Origin: Neorhodopirellula lusitana
Lineage (GTDB): Bacteria > Planctomycetota > Planctomycetia > Pirellulales > Pirellulaceae
Length of the DNA: 64,000 nucleotides
Direction of reading: 5' to 3'
Assembly (NCBI RefSeq): GCF_900182915.1
Contig: NZ_FXUG01000004.1
Location: forward strand, 124,001-188,000
Below, piece by piece: positions 16,249 to 25,926 of the stretch. The position numbers and the translations under genes are program-made. How positions within the stretch are numbered: position 1 is the stretch's first letter; every line of letters begins with the position of its first letter. Under the pieces are notes generated by a model. The model ran no database searches, was not told where the DNA came from, and saw only the letters and a list, made by a program, of their open reading frames with translations.

Positions 16249-18765
16249 GTGGATCGTCGCTTTTCTTCTTTCGTTCTCGCATCGACTGCATTCTTTCTGA
16301 TTTACATGTCCTTGCGGGTCATGTTTGTCCCGCCGGAGCCGATCGTCGATCCGGCTGATCTGGCTGCCGAAAACGCAACGGGACCAGACGCTCCCGGTGA
16401 GGTCGTGGACACCGAAACGGCCAAAATCGCCGACCTGGGCGATGACGGCGAGCCCACGGACGCTGAAAAGATCGAGCGTCCGGAAACCCCCGAGTGGCGA
16501 ACACTCGGGTCAATGGATCCGAAGTCGGGCCAATTGATGCTGGTCACGCTCAACAGCCGCGGTGCCGGTATCGAGCGAATTGAGCTGACCGAGCGGAAAG
16601 CAAACGGCCGCTTGAAGTATCGCCGCGTCGACGTCCGCAGTGGCTATCTCGGCTACTTTGCCGCCGATCCGATGTCCACCGCCACGGGAACCGAAGTCAA
16701 TATCGTCGGCCCGGGCACCCCTGCCGCACTGGCGACTTGCGGCACCGACGGAGTGGGCCCCGGTCTGAAGCCCGGCGACGTGATCGTGTCCCTGGACGGC
16801 GAAACGGTCAGCAACTCAGTCACGTTAGGCGAACTGCTGCTTGAAACAAAACCAGGCGACGAGGTTGTCCTCGAAGTGCTTCGCAAGCAAACCGACGACG
16901 CCACATCCTCTGAAACACTCAAATTCACAGCAAAACTGACCGAACACCCGCTCGACCTGGTTCGCTTGGCCGGAACCGGCGGCGAAGACCAGATCCCAGG
17001 CAACCTGTCGCGGCTTTCGTCGCTACTGACCGTGGGCAAGATCGGACGCAAAGAGATCGCTCCGGGAGCCCACGCGATCGACTCGATGCAAGACCCCAGC
17101 AAACTAATCTGGGAAGTGGCCGACCAAGATGCCTCTAGCAGCGAAGAAGGAGCCGAGTCCGTTAGCTTCGCTGTTCGCTTCAGTGAAGCGGAAATGCAGG
17201 CAACCGGCGGGCACGCCATTGGCTTGCAACGCTCTTATTCGCTCAGCCCGGGCAGCTACATGCTGGACCTGGAACTGCAAATCGACAACCGAGCCGAAGA
17301 GGCTCAAGAGCTTGCCTATCGGCTCGAAGGCATTAACGGCGTCACACTGGAAGGCTGGTGGTACAGCAACAAGATCAGCCCAAACTGGGGCGGCTCAGCG
17401 GCTCGCGACTTGGTCTACAAGACCGCCGCCGAAGGTCACGAACTGTTGTCCGGATTCGGACTGCTCAAGCGAGCTCGCAACGATGCGATGCCCAACGACC
17501 AAAACCTGTTTGCTCCCGATTCGCCCAAACCTAATCGCGACCTGAAGTACATCGGCATCGACGCCCAGTACTTCACCGTCGCCTACCTGCCGCCGGAAGA
17601 TCAGCCTTCGCTAACAACGTTCCGCCGAGCGATCGCATCGCTGGCGGCCGATCCAGCCGAGATCCCCAAGAACCAAGAAAAGGCCGTCAACACAACGTTC
17701 TATCTTGATAGCGTCGCCGCCGAGGTGTCACCTGGATCCAGCCTGAAACAAACGCTGCGATTGTTCGCCGGCCCGAAACAGCCCGAATTGATGGAAAGCA
17801 ATGGCCTCGGCGATTGCGTGTATTACGGCTGGTTTTGGTGGGTCGCCAAACCGCTGGGACACCTGCTGCACCTGTTTTCGATGGTCGGCAACTACGCCTT
17901 GGCGATCGTGCTGCTGACCGTTTGCGTCCGCGGTGCGATGTTCCCGCTATCACGCAAGGCGGCGGTCAACGCTCAACGCATGCAAGAGCTCGCTCCTGAA
18001 CTGAAAAAGATCACTGAAAAGCACAAGGACGACATGGAGGCTCGCGTTCGGGCCCAGCGAGAATTGCAGCAACGGGTCGGCTTCAATCCGATGTCAGGCT
18101 GCCTGCCCATGTTCGTGCAGCTGCCGATTTTCGTCGGCCTGTACCGCACACTGTCGGTCGACATCGAACTGCGACAAGCGGCCTTTTCGTCATGGACCAA
18201 CTGGGCGTCCAACCTGGCTGCCCCTGATCAATTGATGTATTGGGGCGACTGGATGTGGGACTACATGTCGGCTCGCGGAATCGGCTGGTTGGGCCCGTAT
18301 TTCAACATCCTGCCCGTCGTCGTGACGCTGCTATTCCTTGCTCAACAAAAACTGTTCATGCCACCGGCAACGGACGAACAGACCGCGATGACGCAAAAGA
18401 TGATGTCGTACATGACCCTGATCATGGCGTTGTTGTTCTTCCGCGTCCCAGCGGGCCTTTGCATCTACTTCATCACCAGTAGCTTGTGGGGCATTGGGGA
18501 GCGAATTCTGGTGAAACGAACCCTACCCAAAACGCCGCACTTCGACAAAACCGTGCTGGAAGGTTCGGTCAACAGCCGCGGCGGTGATTCCGGTGGCGAA
18601 CTAGCCGTGACCCCGAAAACCCCCGCGGGCCCGACCGGCGGAGGAAACTCGTGGGCCGATCGTCTTCGCCAGAAGATGAACCCCGAAGAGCCCGCCGCTC
18701 CGTTGCCACGCGACCGTAAACGCCCGCCCGCGGGCAAATCCGGCGGCAAGAAAAAACGCAACTAG
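16249..18765 (+). CDS. yidC: Membrane protein insertase YidC with an inserted PDZ domain
   Basis: GTG start, 838 residues. An N-terminal membrane anchor (residues 4-25) is followed by an acidic linker and the large periplasmic domain. The conserved insertase core runs from about 524 to 747: [19 protein letters not shown], then [20 protein letters not shown] and [19 protein letters not shown]. YidC inserts and folds inner-membrane proteins alone or with SecYEG. The unusual part is a PDZ-like domain inside the periplasmic region (about 155-235): [19 protein letters not shown], then [19 protein letters not shown]. coli YidC has no such domain. The C-terminal tail (about 750-838) is basic and Pro/Gly/Lys-rich, as in YidC proteins that contact ribosomes. 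aspS follows after a terminator. Confidence 0.93.
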   Translation: MDRRFSSFVLASTAFFLIYMSLRVMFVPPEPIVDPADLAAENATGPDAPGEVVDTETAKIADLGDDGEPTDAEKIERPETPEWRTLGSMDPKSGQLMLVTLNSRGAGIERIELTERKANGRLKYRRVDVRSGYLGYFAADPMSTATGTEVNIVGPGTPAALATCGTDGVGPGLKPGDVIVSLDGETVSNSVTLGELLLETKPGDEVVLEVLRKQTDDATSSETLKFTAKLTEHPLDLVRLAGTGGEDQIPGNLSRLSSLLTVGKIGRKEIAPGAHAIDSMQDPSKLIWEVADQDASSSEEGAESVSFAVRFSEAEMQATGGHAIGLQRSYSLSPGSYMLDLELQIDNRAEEAQELAYRLEGINGVTLEGWWYSNKISPNWGGSAARDLVYKTAAEGHELLSGFGLLKRARNDAMPNDQNLFAPDSPKPNRDLKYIGIDAQYFTVAYLPPEDQPSLTTFRRAIASLAADPAEIPKNQEKAVNTTFYLDSVAAEVSPGSSLKQTLRLFAGPKQPELMESNGLGDCVYYGWFWWVAKPLGHLLHLFSMVGNYALAIVLLTVCVRGAMFPLSRKAAVNAQRMQELAPELKKITEKHKDDMEARVRAQRELQQRVGFNPMSGCLPMFVQLPIFVGLYRTLSVDIELRQAAFSSWTNWASNLAAPDQLMYWGDWMWDYMSARGIGWLGPYFNILPVVVTLLFLAQQKLFMPPATDEQTAMTQKMMSYMTLIMALLFFRVPAGLCIYFITSSLWGIGERILVKRTLPKTPHFDKTVLEGSVNSRGGDSGGELAVTPKTPAGPTGGGNSWADRLRQKMNPEEPAAPLPRDRKRPPAGKSGGKKKRN

Positions 18766-18811
18766 TTTTTTCGCCCGAACCTGCACAAGCCTCGGTTTTG
18801 AGGCTCTCGAT

Positions 18812-18847
18812 CGCTCGCCCGTTGCCAATTGCGGGCGAGCGTTTATC
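18812..18847 (+). terminator. Intrinsic terminator between yidC and aspS
   Basis: A perfect 10-bp stem CGCTCGCCCG / CGGGCGAGCG (18812-18821 with 18832-18841) has a 10-base loop and is followed by TTTATCC. It lies about 45 bp after the yidC stop and just before aspS. Confidence 0.75.
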
Positions 18848-18929
18848 CTTCTCGCTTTGAATGCCCGAACTGCTGCGTTGCGGTAACCCGGGCGATTGCA
18901 TCCGCTTCCACCTTCCCCCGCCATTCCAA

Positions 18930-20708
18930 GTGCTTCGCTCTCATACCTGCGGTGAACTCCGCAAATCCGACGTCGGTTCGCCAGTCACTCTCTGCGGCTG
19001 GGTTGAAAACAAACGCGATCACGGCGGGGCCGTTTTCATCGACCTTCGTGACCGATACGGATTGACCCAAGTCGTCGTCGGACCGCCCGAAGCCAGCGAC
19101 GCGATGATCGATTCAGCTGGCCACGTGCCCGCCGAAAGCGTTGTTTTGATCCGTGGCGTGGTCGCCGATCGCCTTGAGGGCAAAGTGAACTCGAAGCTGG
19201 ACACCGGCGAAATCGAAGTCCGCAGCGAGCACTTCGAGATCCTGTCGGTTTCTCAAACTCCCCCCTTCACCCCAGGCCAAAGCGACCTGCCCGGCGAAGA
19301 CCTGCGTTTGAAGTACCGCTACCTCGACCTGCGTCGCAAGGAAATGCAGCAAGCCCTGATCCGCCGCAGCGAGATCATCAAGTGCATGCGTGACTACTTC
19401 GCCGAGCACGACTTCATCGATGTGGAAACACCCATCCTGGGACGCAGCACGCCTGAGGGAGCTCGCGATTACCTGGTTCCCAGCCGCGTGCACCCCGGCA
19501 ACTTTTATGCCCTGCCGCAATCGCCCCAGCTCTACAAGCAAATCCTGATGGTCGCCGGTTTCGACCGCTACGTTCAGGTTGCCAAGTGCTTCCGTGACGA
19601 AGACCTGCGAGCAGACCGCCAGCCTGAGTTCACTCAGCTGGACCTGGAAATGTCGTTTGTTGACGCCGACGACATCATTGGCCTGATCGATGGCCTGGTC
19701 GCCCGAACCGCCAAGCAAGTGCTGGGCAAAGACATCACGCTTCCACTGCCGCGGATGACGTATGAAGAAGCGATGCGCCGGTTCGGCAGCGACGCTCCCG
19801 ATCTGCGTTTCGGACTGGAAATCGTCGACGTCACCCCCGTCGCCGCCAAGACCGAATTCCGTGTCTTCCGTGGCACCGCCGATGCCGGCAACTTCGTTCG
19901 CGGCATCCGAGTTCCTGGTGCAGCCACCCAATATTCACGTCGCCAAATTGACGAACTTACTTCGTACGTGCAACAAGACTTTGGCGCCAAGGGACTCGCT
20001 TGGTTCCGCGTCGAAGACGACAAGACTCTCTGGAGTCCGATCGCGAAGAACTTCGAGCCAGAACACCTGGAAGAAATTCGCGTGCTGTTGGACGGTGAAC
20101 CTGGCGACCTGCTGATGTTCCTGGCCGATACCTGGGAAGTCACCTGCAAGGGTCTTTCCGGTCTTCGCAAGCGTCTCGCTGTCGAAATGAAGCTCTTCCA
20201 ACCCGGCGAATTGAACTGCAGCTGGGTGACCGAGTTCCCGATGTTCGAAAAGGACGAGGAAAGTGGTCGCCACGTGGCCATGCACCACCCGTTCACCGCA
20301 CCGCTTGCCGAAGACCTTCCCAACCTGAAGGACTCGCCCGAAAAGTGCCGTGCTCAAGCCTACGACTTGGTCATCAACGGCAGCGAAGCGGGCGGCGGCA
20401 CGATCCGGATCCACGACAGCGAAGTTCAATCGCAAGTGTTTGAACTGTTGGGCATGGACGAAGAAACGGCTCAAGATCGATTCGGATTCCTACTCGACGC
20501 GTTGCGATTCGGTGCCCCACCGCACGGCGGAATCGCCCTGGGCGTGGACCGCTGGGTGATGCTCTTCGCAGGCCTCGAAAACATCCGCGAAGTGATTGCG
20601 TTCCCTAAAACGCAAAAGGCTTCCGACATGATGACCCAGGCTCCAGGCGAAGTCGACGCCGACCAGCTCAACGAGCTGCAATTGCGAACCGTGTCGGTCA
20701 AGACTTAG
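18930..20708 (+). CDS. aspS: Aspartyl-tRNA synthetase (class II, bacterial type with GAD insert)
   Basis: A GTG at 18930 gives the usual N-terminus (LRSHTCGELRKSDVGSPVTL) and 592 residues; an ATG at 18861 would add 23 residues not found in the family. The N-terminal OB-fold anticodon domain (about residues 1-105; VTLCGWVENKRDHGG) is followed by the class II core with motif 2 (FRDEDLRADRQPEFTQLDLE). The bacterial GAD insert spans about 280-400, and motif 3 is GGIALGVDRWVMLFAG. It charges tRNA-Asp with Asp; whether it also charges tRNA-Asn cannot be decided from the sequence by eye. It is a single transcription unit, with repeats downstream. Confidence 0.95.
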   Translation: MLRSHTCGELRKSDVGSPVTLCGWVENKRDHGGAVFIDLRDRYGLTQVVVGPPEASDAMIDSAGHVPAESVVLIRGVVADRLEGKVNSKLDTGEIEVRSEHFEILSVSQTPPFTPGQSDLPGEDLRLKYRYLDLRRKEMQQALIRRSEIIKCMRDYFAEHDFIDVETPILGRSTPEGARDYLVPSRVHPGNFYALPQSPQLYKQILMVAGFDRYVQVAKCFRDEDLRADRQPEFTQLDLEMSFVDADDIIGLIDGLVARTAKQVLGKDITLPLPRMTYEEAMRRFGSDAPDLRFGLEIVDVTPVAAKTEFRVFRGTADAGNFVRGIRVPGAATQYSRRQIDELTSYVQQDFGAKGLAWFRVEDDKTLWSPIAKNFEPEHLEEIRVLLDGEPGDLLMFLADTWEVTCKGLSGLRKRLAVEMKLFQPGELNCSWVTEFPMFEKDEESGRHVAMHHPFTAPLAEDLPNLKDSPEKCRAQAYDLVINGSEAGGGTIRIHDSEVQSQVFELLGMDEETAQDRFGFLLDALRFGAPPHGGIALGVDRWVMLFAGLENIREVIAFPKTQKASDMMTQAPGEVDADQLNELQLRTVSVKT

Positions 20709-21048
20709 AGCGACCACGAATCGCGAATGGGTTCAATCGGGTCAAAACGACCGGCCCGATAGCCATCGGCAAGACGATAGACGCCCGCGCGTCACCAATC
20801 GAACGTTCTGTTGGATTGGTTGACGCCTTAGCTCGGTGGAAGACAGCACCACCATGGCGACATTCGATGATGCCCAGAACAACACTACGTGGGGATGCCC
20901 AGATCAACACTACGTGGGGATGCCCCGCTCAACACTGCGTGGGGAGTCTGAATCAGCACCACGTGGCGTTTCGTGGTGCCTTCGCAATAACGACTAGGCG
21001 GTCGCCAGCAGACCTAATCGACCGTTCCTAGACGTGCTCTTTGGCGAC
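20709..21048. repeat. Gap of 340 bp with a 25-bp tandem array
   Basis: Two units of 25 bp, 20881-20905 and 20906-20930, share AACACTACGTGGGGATGCCC. A third, 20931-20954, has diverged, and weaker related copies lie on both sides (20845-20880 and 20955-20980, containing AGCACCAC). The core ACTACGTGGGG recurs. A 71-codon open frame spans the array but has repeat-like composition and is not supported as a gene. The gap lies between the convergent ends of aspS and gpx. Confidence 0.75.
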
Positions 21049-21615
21049 CTACTTTTTCGCAGCCAACAGCTTTTCGATTTCAGCGGTCAACTCGTCTGAC
21101 ATGGGTGCGACCTTGGAAGGGTAGCGATCGACCAATTCACCATCGCGACCGATCAAGAACTTTTCAAAATTCCATTTGATCGGGCCAGCCGAAACGGTGT
21201 CACTCTTTTGGCTGGTCAGGTGCTTGTACAAATCACAAGCTCCGTCGCCGTTGACTTCCACCTTACCCATCATTGGGAACTCGACACCAAACTTCGACGA
21301 GCAGAATTCTTTGACGTCCGCGTTCGAGCCCGGCTCTTGCTTGCCAAACTGGTTACAAGGGAACCCCAACACGACTAGCCCTTGGTCCTTGTACTTTTCA
21401 AACAGCGATTGCAAGCCAGCGTACTGCTTCGTGTAGCCGCACTTGCTGGCCACGTTGACAATCAAAACGACCTTGCCTTCGTAGTCGTGCAGATCCACGG
21501 TCTCGCCATCAATGTTTTCTGCCTTGAAGTCCAAAGAGCATTCGTGTGCGTCGGCTGGAACGGTCATCGCAAAGGCCATAACGAGGGTGAGGAGGGTCAA
21601 TCGAATCATCTTCAT
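21049..21615 (-). CDS. Glutathione peroxidase-family protein (Cys type), exported
   Basis: From the ATG at 21615 the protein has 188 residues with a signal peptide (MKMIRLTLLTLVMAFAMTVP, then ADA). The upstream extension to 21780 is not credible. The catalytic triad is visible: Cys59 in NVASKCGYT, Gln89 in FPCNQFGKQEPG and Trp148 in IKWNFEKFL. Cys in place of selenocysteine, and Cys87 in the FPCNQ motif, suggest a thioredoxin-dependent peroxidase as in most bacterial GPx proteins. The signal peptide places it outside the cytoplasm, complementing the cytoplasmic Tpx. Confidence 0.92.
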   Translation of the reverse strand: MKMIRLTLLTLVMAFAMTVPADAHECSLDFKAENIDGETVDLHDYEGKVVLIVNVASKCGYTKQYAGLQSLFEKYKDQGLVVLGFPCNQFGKQEPGSNADVKEFCSSKFGVEFPMMGKVEVNGDGACDLYKHLTSQKSDTVSAGPIKWNFEKFLIGRDGELVDRYPSKVAPMSDELTAEIEKLLAAKK

Positions 21616-21833
21616 TTTCCGTAAGGTGGGGGAATTAGAGGGGAGGCCCGAACCGGCAGGGTCCTGGCCAAAAGCGAGCCTTTTAAACAGGCAAGCGTTT
21701 CCCCATCGTACGCTCTCGGAAAGGGGGAGATAACTCCCTGCCAGCAAATGGGGCATCACCCCACCTGGGCCGAAACCCACCGACCGGACCGCAGCCCATC
21801 AAGCCAGGCCAATCGAAAGTCCGTTAAAACCGA

Positions 21834-23063
21834 CTAACTGAAATCGTCCAGCTCCAGAATCTTCATCTCGACAAAGTCCGCCAACAGCAACCCTCGCGGT
21901 GTCAACTGAGCCCAATCGGCTCGGTCGACCAACAAACCGCTGTCACGCATTTCCTTGATCACCGACTGCACACCAGCAGCGAAGTCAAAACCGACACGTT
22001 GATTCAAAGTAGTGAGATCGATGCCGTCAATCTGCCGCAGCCCGAATGCCGCCAGTTCACGGGCGTGCTGCTGAACCGAGATAACTTCGCTTTCTGCAAC
22101 GGCAGTTCCCTGTTCCAAAATTTGCTTCAGGTACGTCGTCGGGCTGCGATGATTCACGCTCCGCACGCCACCCTCAAAACGGGCTGCGCCGGGGCCAATC
22201 GCGTACCAACCGTAGCCATTCCAGTAAGCCTGATTGTGCCGACTTCGAAACGACGGCTTCGCAAAACTGCTGATCTCGTACTGTTCCAAACCAGCCCCGG
22301 CAAGGGACCGCCGGCACGCACGGTACATCGCGATATCGGTGTCCTCAGGAACCTCATGCAACTCGCCCGCCCGCCGACGTGACCAGAACTGAGTCCCTTT
22401 TTCATAAGTCAAGCTGTAAGTCGACACGTGGGTGATCGGCAGCGAAACCGCCATCGCTAACTCACTCTGCCACAAGTCCAACGACTCGCTGTCCGCACTC
22501 GAATCACTGTTCGCATCGACAACAGGCGCACCAAAGATCAAATCAATCGACACGTTGCCAATCGCCGCACACATCTGCTCGATCGCCGCGATCGCTTGTT
22601 CACGGTTGTGCCCCCGCTGTAAAACCTGCAGCTTCGCATCGTGAAATGACTGCACGCCCAGACTAACGCGGTTCACCCCATTGCGAACTAAAACATCAAT
22701 CGTCTCGTCGCTAACGTCTTCCGGGTTCGCCTCGCAAGTCACTTCTGCATTGTCAACCAAATGCACACGCTGCCGGATCACTTGCAACAATTGCTCCAAC
22801 CGGTCGGGCGATAACTGCGTCGGTGTTCCCCCACCAAAATACAGCGTGTCCAACTCGACCGTGCCTGAACCCACAATGCGGTCCAATTCCACCTCGACCG
22901 CTTTCAGGAATCGATCTTGGAGATCATCGCGACCGGCGATCACACTAAAGTTGCAATAGCCACAACGATGCCGGCAAAACGGCACGTGCACGTACAAAGA
23001 CCGTGGTTTCGGCCAACCGCCCGGTGGACTCGACATGCTCGCCGCCGTGCCCTCTACAGCCAT
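21834..23063 (-). CDS. hemW: Radical SAM protein HemW (heme chaperone-like, formerly coproporphyrinogen oxidase-like)
   Basis: The protein has 409 residues. The radical SAM cluster motif is Cys30, Cys34 and Cys37 in VHVPFCRHRCGYCNFS. The SAM-binding GGGTPTQL and the substrate-channel pattern GVNRVSLGVQSFHDAKLQVL are standard for the family. The C-terminal HemN/HemW domain (about residues 300-409; LAAFGLRQIDGIDL and LLVDRADWAQLTPRGLLLAD) is complete. HemW is thought to bind and deliver heme rather than oxidise coproporphyrinogen. The start overlaps the end of the upstream RNase Z-like gene by 10 bp, so they are cotranscribed. Confidence 0.88.
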   Translation of the reverse strand: MAVEGTAASMSSPPGGWPKPRSLYVHVPFCRHRCGYCNFSVIAGRDDLQDRFLKAVEVELDRIVGSGTVELDTLYFGGGTPTQLSPDRLEQLLQVIRQRVHLVDNAEVTCEANPEDVSDETIDVLVRNGVNRVSLGVQSFHDAKLQVLQRGHNREQAIAAIEQMCAAIGNVSIDLIFGAPVVDANSDSSADSESLDLWQSELAMAVSLPITHVSTYSLTYEKGTQFWSRRRAGELHEVPEDTDIAMYRACRRSLAGAGLEQYEISSFAKPSFRSRHNQAYWNGYGWYAIGPGAARFEGGVRSVNHRSPTTYLKQILEQGTAVAESEVISVQQHARELAAFGLRQIDGIDLTTLNQRVGFDFAAGVQSVIKEMRDSGLLVDRADWAQLTPRGLLLADFVEMKILELDDFS

Positions 23064-23893
23064 AGCTTTAAGCGATTATCGAGCAACGTGGGTAGCGTTT
23101 GTTTGACGAATCGCTTGATCTGCGGGTCGGTATACCGGGTACTGGCGTGCGAACCGATAATCAACTCATTATTGAATCGGTCCTGGCGTTCGCGGTAGTC
23201 ATCGACATGCATGTGACCGTGTTTGTGAATTTTTTCGCGACGATGCTCCGGCGCAGCGAACGTCAATTCACTGATCAGAATCTTAGCGTCGTAAAACTCC
23301 GGATTGTTGTCCAAGCCTTGCGGAGCGGTGTCACCGGTGTACGCAAAAATGGGAATGCGAACTTCGTTGGTGATCTCTGTGCCCGCTTCCTTCAGTGCTC
23401 GAATCTGTTCGCCGGACAGTTCCAGGTATTCCGGTTTCAGCTTCATCCGTCGCTGATAAACAATGAATCCCAAAGCGTCGATGGTGTGCTTCACCTCAAC
23501 CGACTTCACGACGATCTCTCGCCCGATCTTGGTTTCATCGCCGCCCAGCAAACCCACCAGCTCACACGGCATGGCGCCTCGATCAAGCGAGCGAAACGTC
23601 TGCAGCATCTTCCAAGCGGTGTCGACAGCCGAATCCGGCATGTAAATCACCGGCGGGTCCATCTTCATCATCCGGCGACGAGAAACATAAGCTGGCAACG
23701 CAGCAATGTGATCCAAGTGCGCGTGGGAGATGAACATGGTCGGCGTGCCCATGAAATCCCAGGGCTGCACACCAGCGTCAAATAGCAACTTCAATTCGTT
23801 CACGCGCCAGCACGTCTGTACGGCCGCGCGTGAATACCCTTCGATGGTCAATCCATCGTGGACGTGAGAAGCAACTGGAACGTTTTCAACCAT
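23054..23893 (-). CDS. RNase Z-like metallo-beta-lactamase-fold hydrolase
   Basis: From the ATG at 23893 (MVENVPVASHVHDG) the protein has 279 residues; an ORF extension to 24088 lacks family-like sequence. The metal motif SHAHLDH is at residues 56-62. Other motifs of the RNase Z branch are EVKHTIDALG, FAYTGDT, the GHMHVDDYRER stretch and GSHASTRY near the C-terminus (compare HxSxRY in RNase Z). RNase Z matures the 3' ends of tRNAs; this assignment is reasonable but the protein could act on another phosphodiester. It overlaps hemW by 10 bp. scpA lies about 210 bp upstream on the same strand. Confidence 0.75.
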   Translation of the reverse strand: MVENVPVASHVHDGLTIEGYSRAAVQTCWRVNELKLLFDAGVQPWDFMGTPTMFISHAHLDHIAALPAYVSRRRMMKMDPPVIYMPDSAVDTAWKMLQTFRSLDRGAMPCELVGLLGGDETKIGREIVVKSVEVKHTIDALGFIVYQRRMKLKPEYLELSGEQIRALKEAGTEITNEVRIPIFAYTGDTAPQGLDNNPEFYDAKILISELTFAAPEHRREKIHKHGHMHVDDYRERQDRFNNELIIGSHASTRYTDPQIKRFVKQTLPTLLDNRLKLWL

Positions 23894-24015
23894 AAGTAGC
23901 GAGCGAGAATTCAAAAAGTAATGTGTTGCGATTGACGAAAGGCCGTTGCCGACAAAATGGAACGAGTGAAACAAGGCACGAGCGACGTAGCATGAGTCAC
24001 GCCCATGGGACGCCC

Positions 24016-24060
24016 CAGCAGAAGCCCCCCAGCACGAACCTCTCAGCACGAGCCCACCAG
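24016..24060. repeat. 14-bp tandem array, 3 copies
   Basis: Units CAGCAGAAGCCCCC (24016-24029), CAGCACGAACCTCT (24030-24043) and CAGCACGAGCCCAC (24044-24057) are followed by CAG. The array lies in the gap between scpA and the RNase Z-like gene (23894-24103). Confidence 0.7.
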
Positions 24061-24103
24061 AGGAACCTGCCCCAAGGAGCCTCTGCACCCGCGTTCGGTT
24101 CGG

Positions 24104-24907
24104 CTATCGCATGCGGATTGGCATGTTGCTGGCTTCAATCGCTTGACTGGCGTAGTTGTCGACCTCGTTCACATCCAACTCAGCACGATAACCTTCAGTG
24201 CGGACCACTTCGATATCCCCGTTGCCATTTTCTGACACCGCGGCACCGTGGTGACGAGTCAATTCCAACATGGCCAGGAACCAACCGATGTAAGCCGATT
24301 TGTGTTGCCCCGGCTCCACCAAGTCGATCAATTCCACTCGCGGCTTGTCGGCAAGTTTATGGTGAATCCGTTGCATGTAGACGTGGATAGGCGTGTCGTC
24401 GTAGATAACTTCGGTTGGCGGCGGCCCCGCCGACTCACGCATAATCCGCCCGAACGCACTGACCAAGTCCCAGATTTCCAGTTCCACGATTGGCTGATCG
24501 GCGGGATCGTTTCGTCGAGTAGGCAAATCATCTGCCAGACGCTCGAACCGAGTTTGCCAACGACTCGCCATTTCATCCAGAACGGAAGCGGCATCACGAA
24601 TTTCCTTGTACTGAAGCAACCGCTGGACCAGCGCATCGTGAGTCTCCTCAATCGCCTCCTCTTCCGTCTCGTCCTCAATCTTGGGCAGGACCGCCTGACT
24701 TTTCATCTCCACAAGCGTCGCTGCCAGTTCCAAAAAGTCGCCCACCTCGCCAAGGTCGAGTTCCTGCAACACGTCGAGATGCTCAACATATTGCTGAACC
24801 ACTTTGGAGAGCGACATTTCCGTCAACGACAATTCTTGACGCCGGACTAAGTACAACAGCAGGTCGATCGGGCCACGGTAGACGGGCAAATCAATTCGAA
24901 AGCTCAT
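24104..24907 (-). CDS. scpA: Segregation and condensation protein A (ScpA kleisin)
   Basis: The protein has 267 residues. The N-terminal ScpA signature is clear: FRIDLPVYRGPIDLLLYLVR then QELSLTEMSLSKVVQQYVEH and EVGDFLELAATLVEMKSQAV. It is followed by an acidic linker (EDETEEEAIEETHD) and a C-terminal winged-helix region that contacts the SMC head (IGWFLAMLELTRHHGAAVSE). ScpA bridges SMC dimers and acts with ScpB in chromosome compaction. No scpB gene is adjacent. The ATG at 24907 directly precedes the family N-terminus. Confidence 0.9.
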   Translation of the reverse strand: MSFRIDLPVYRGPIDLLLYLVRRQELSLTEMSLSKVVQQYVEHLDVLQELDLGEVGDFLELAATLVEMKSQAVLPKIEDETEEEAIEETHDALVQRLLQYKEIRDAASVLDEMASRWQTRFERLADDLPTRRNDPADQPIVELEIWDLVSAFGRIMRESAGPPPTEVIYDDTPIHVYMQRIHHKLADKPRVELIDLVEPGQHKSAYIGWFLAMLELTRHHGAAVSENGNGDIEVVRTEGYRAELDVNEVDNYASQAIEASNMPIRMR

Positions 24908-25308
24908 GGCATTGCTCGTCTGGGTGAATGGGTGTGGAAGGTCAACCCGAACGGGTGGGTAAAAACCGTAGGCAATGGAAAACAGGTGTCATCGTAAGCA
25001 ACTCTGATCAGCAAACCTGCCGCGATCGACAAAAAGCGGACCTCATCTGAAAAACGTTGACCGCTGATCCGTCATTTAATTGGGGCGAATCCCAGTAAAG
25101 TGCATCTAAAGTACCTCGACAATTCTCAGCATTTAACCGTCCGGAGCCGTCCATACCGTGGTTTCACTCGCCCAAACACGGCGAATTGGGGAAACCACAA
25201 GGAAATAAGCGCAGCCCTTGGCAGCTTACCGCCTCAAAATTATCATGCCTGCCCCTGGATCGCGACCCGAACCCTCCCTCGGCAGCCCAACGGCTGCATT
25301 TTTGCGTC
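24908..25308. other. Divergent gap of 401 bp between scpA and ilvN
   Basis: No supported gene. Open frames on the plus strand run into ilvN but have no family-like sequence before position 25309. The gap should hold the promoters of scpA and of ilvN-ilvC. I see no convincing leader peptide rich in Ile, Leu or Val, no T-box-like structure, and no tandem array. Confidence 0.5.
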
Positions 25309-25830
25309 ATGCCCAACACAATTCACCGCCACTTGCTCTCCGCACTCGTACAAAACGTGCCCGGCGTGTTGGCTCACATTTCCGGAATGCTCGCCTCGCG
25401 TGGTTTCAATATTGATTCCCTCGCGGTCGGCGAGACCGAAGACATCAAACTCTCGCGGATGACCTTCGTGGTCGTCGGCGACGACAGCGTTCTAGAACAA
25501 GTTCGTAAGCAACTCGAAAAGATCGTCACGGTTGTTCGAGTTCTCGATATTAGCTCGAACGATTTCGTCGAACGAGACCTGTTGCTGATTAAGGTCAGTG
25601 CACCTGCGGGCAGCGTTCGCGCCGAGATCCGCGAGTTGGTCGATATCTTCCGTGGCCAAATCGTTGACGTGGGTCCCGAAGAAGTCATGATCGAAATCAG
25701 CGGTCGTGAAAACAAGGTCCAGGCGTTCATCGAACGCATCCATCCATACGGCATCAGCGAATTGGTCCGAACCGGACGCATCGCGATGGTCCGCAGCGGA
25801 TGCACGAACAACAACGACACAATGAAATAG
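25309..25830 (+). CDS. ilvN: Acetolactate synthase small (regulatory) subunit
   Basis: From the ATG at 25309 (MPNTIHRHLLSALVQNVPGV) the protein has 173 residues, normal for the long form (IlvN/IlvH). An N-terminal ACT domain (about residues 5-80; GVLAHISGMLASRGFNIDSL) binds valine for feedback control, and a C-terminal ALS regulatory domain activates the large subunit. It acts on the first step of branched-chain amino acid synthesis. The catalytic ilvB is not next to it; ilvC follows 96 bp later on the same strand. Confidence 0.93.
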   Translation: MPNTIHRHLLSALVQNVPGVLAHISGMLASRGFNIDSLAVGETEDIKLSRMTFVVVGDDSVLEQVRKQLEKIVTVVRVLDISSNDFVERDLLLIKVSAPAGSVRAEIRELVDIFRGQIVDVGPEEVMIEISGRENKVQAFIERIHPYGISELVRTGRIAMVRSGCTNNNDTMK

Positions 25831-25926
25831 ATGGCTCACGTGTGAGCCGCCTCGCCGCATTTGCGGCATCCTCCCCACTCCCTATCACCTGACACACTGT
25901 CCGATCTTCACAAGGTTTTGAAAACG

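Noticed and set aside
19113-19931. 272-codon minus-strand open frame inside aspS
   Set aside because: It lies wholly opposite aspS, which is certain, and arises from GC-rich codon bias.
20816-21031. 71-codon plus-strand open frame across the 25-bp array
   Set aside because: It encodes mostly the repeat and has no ribosome site.
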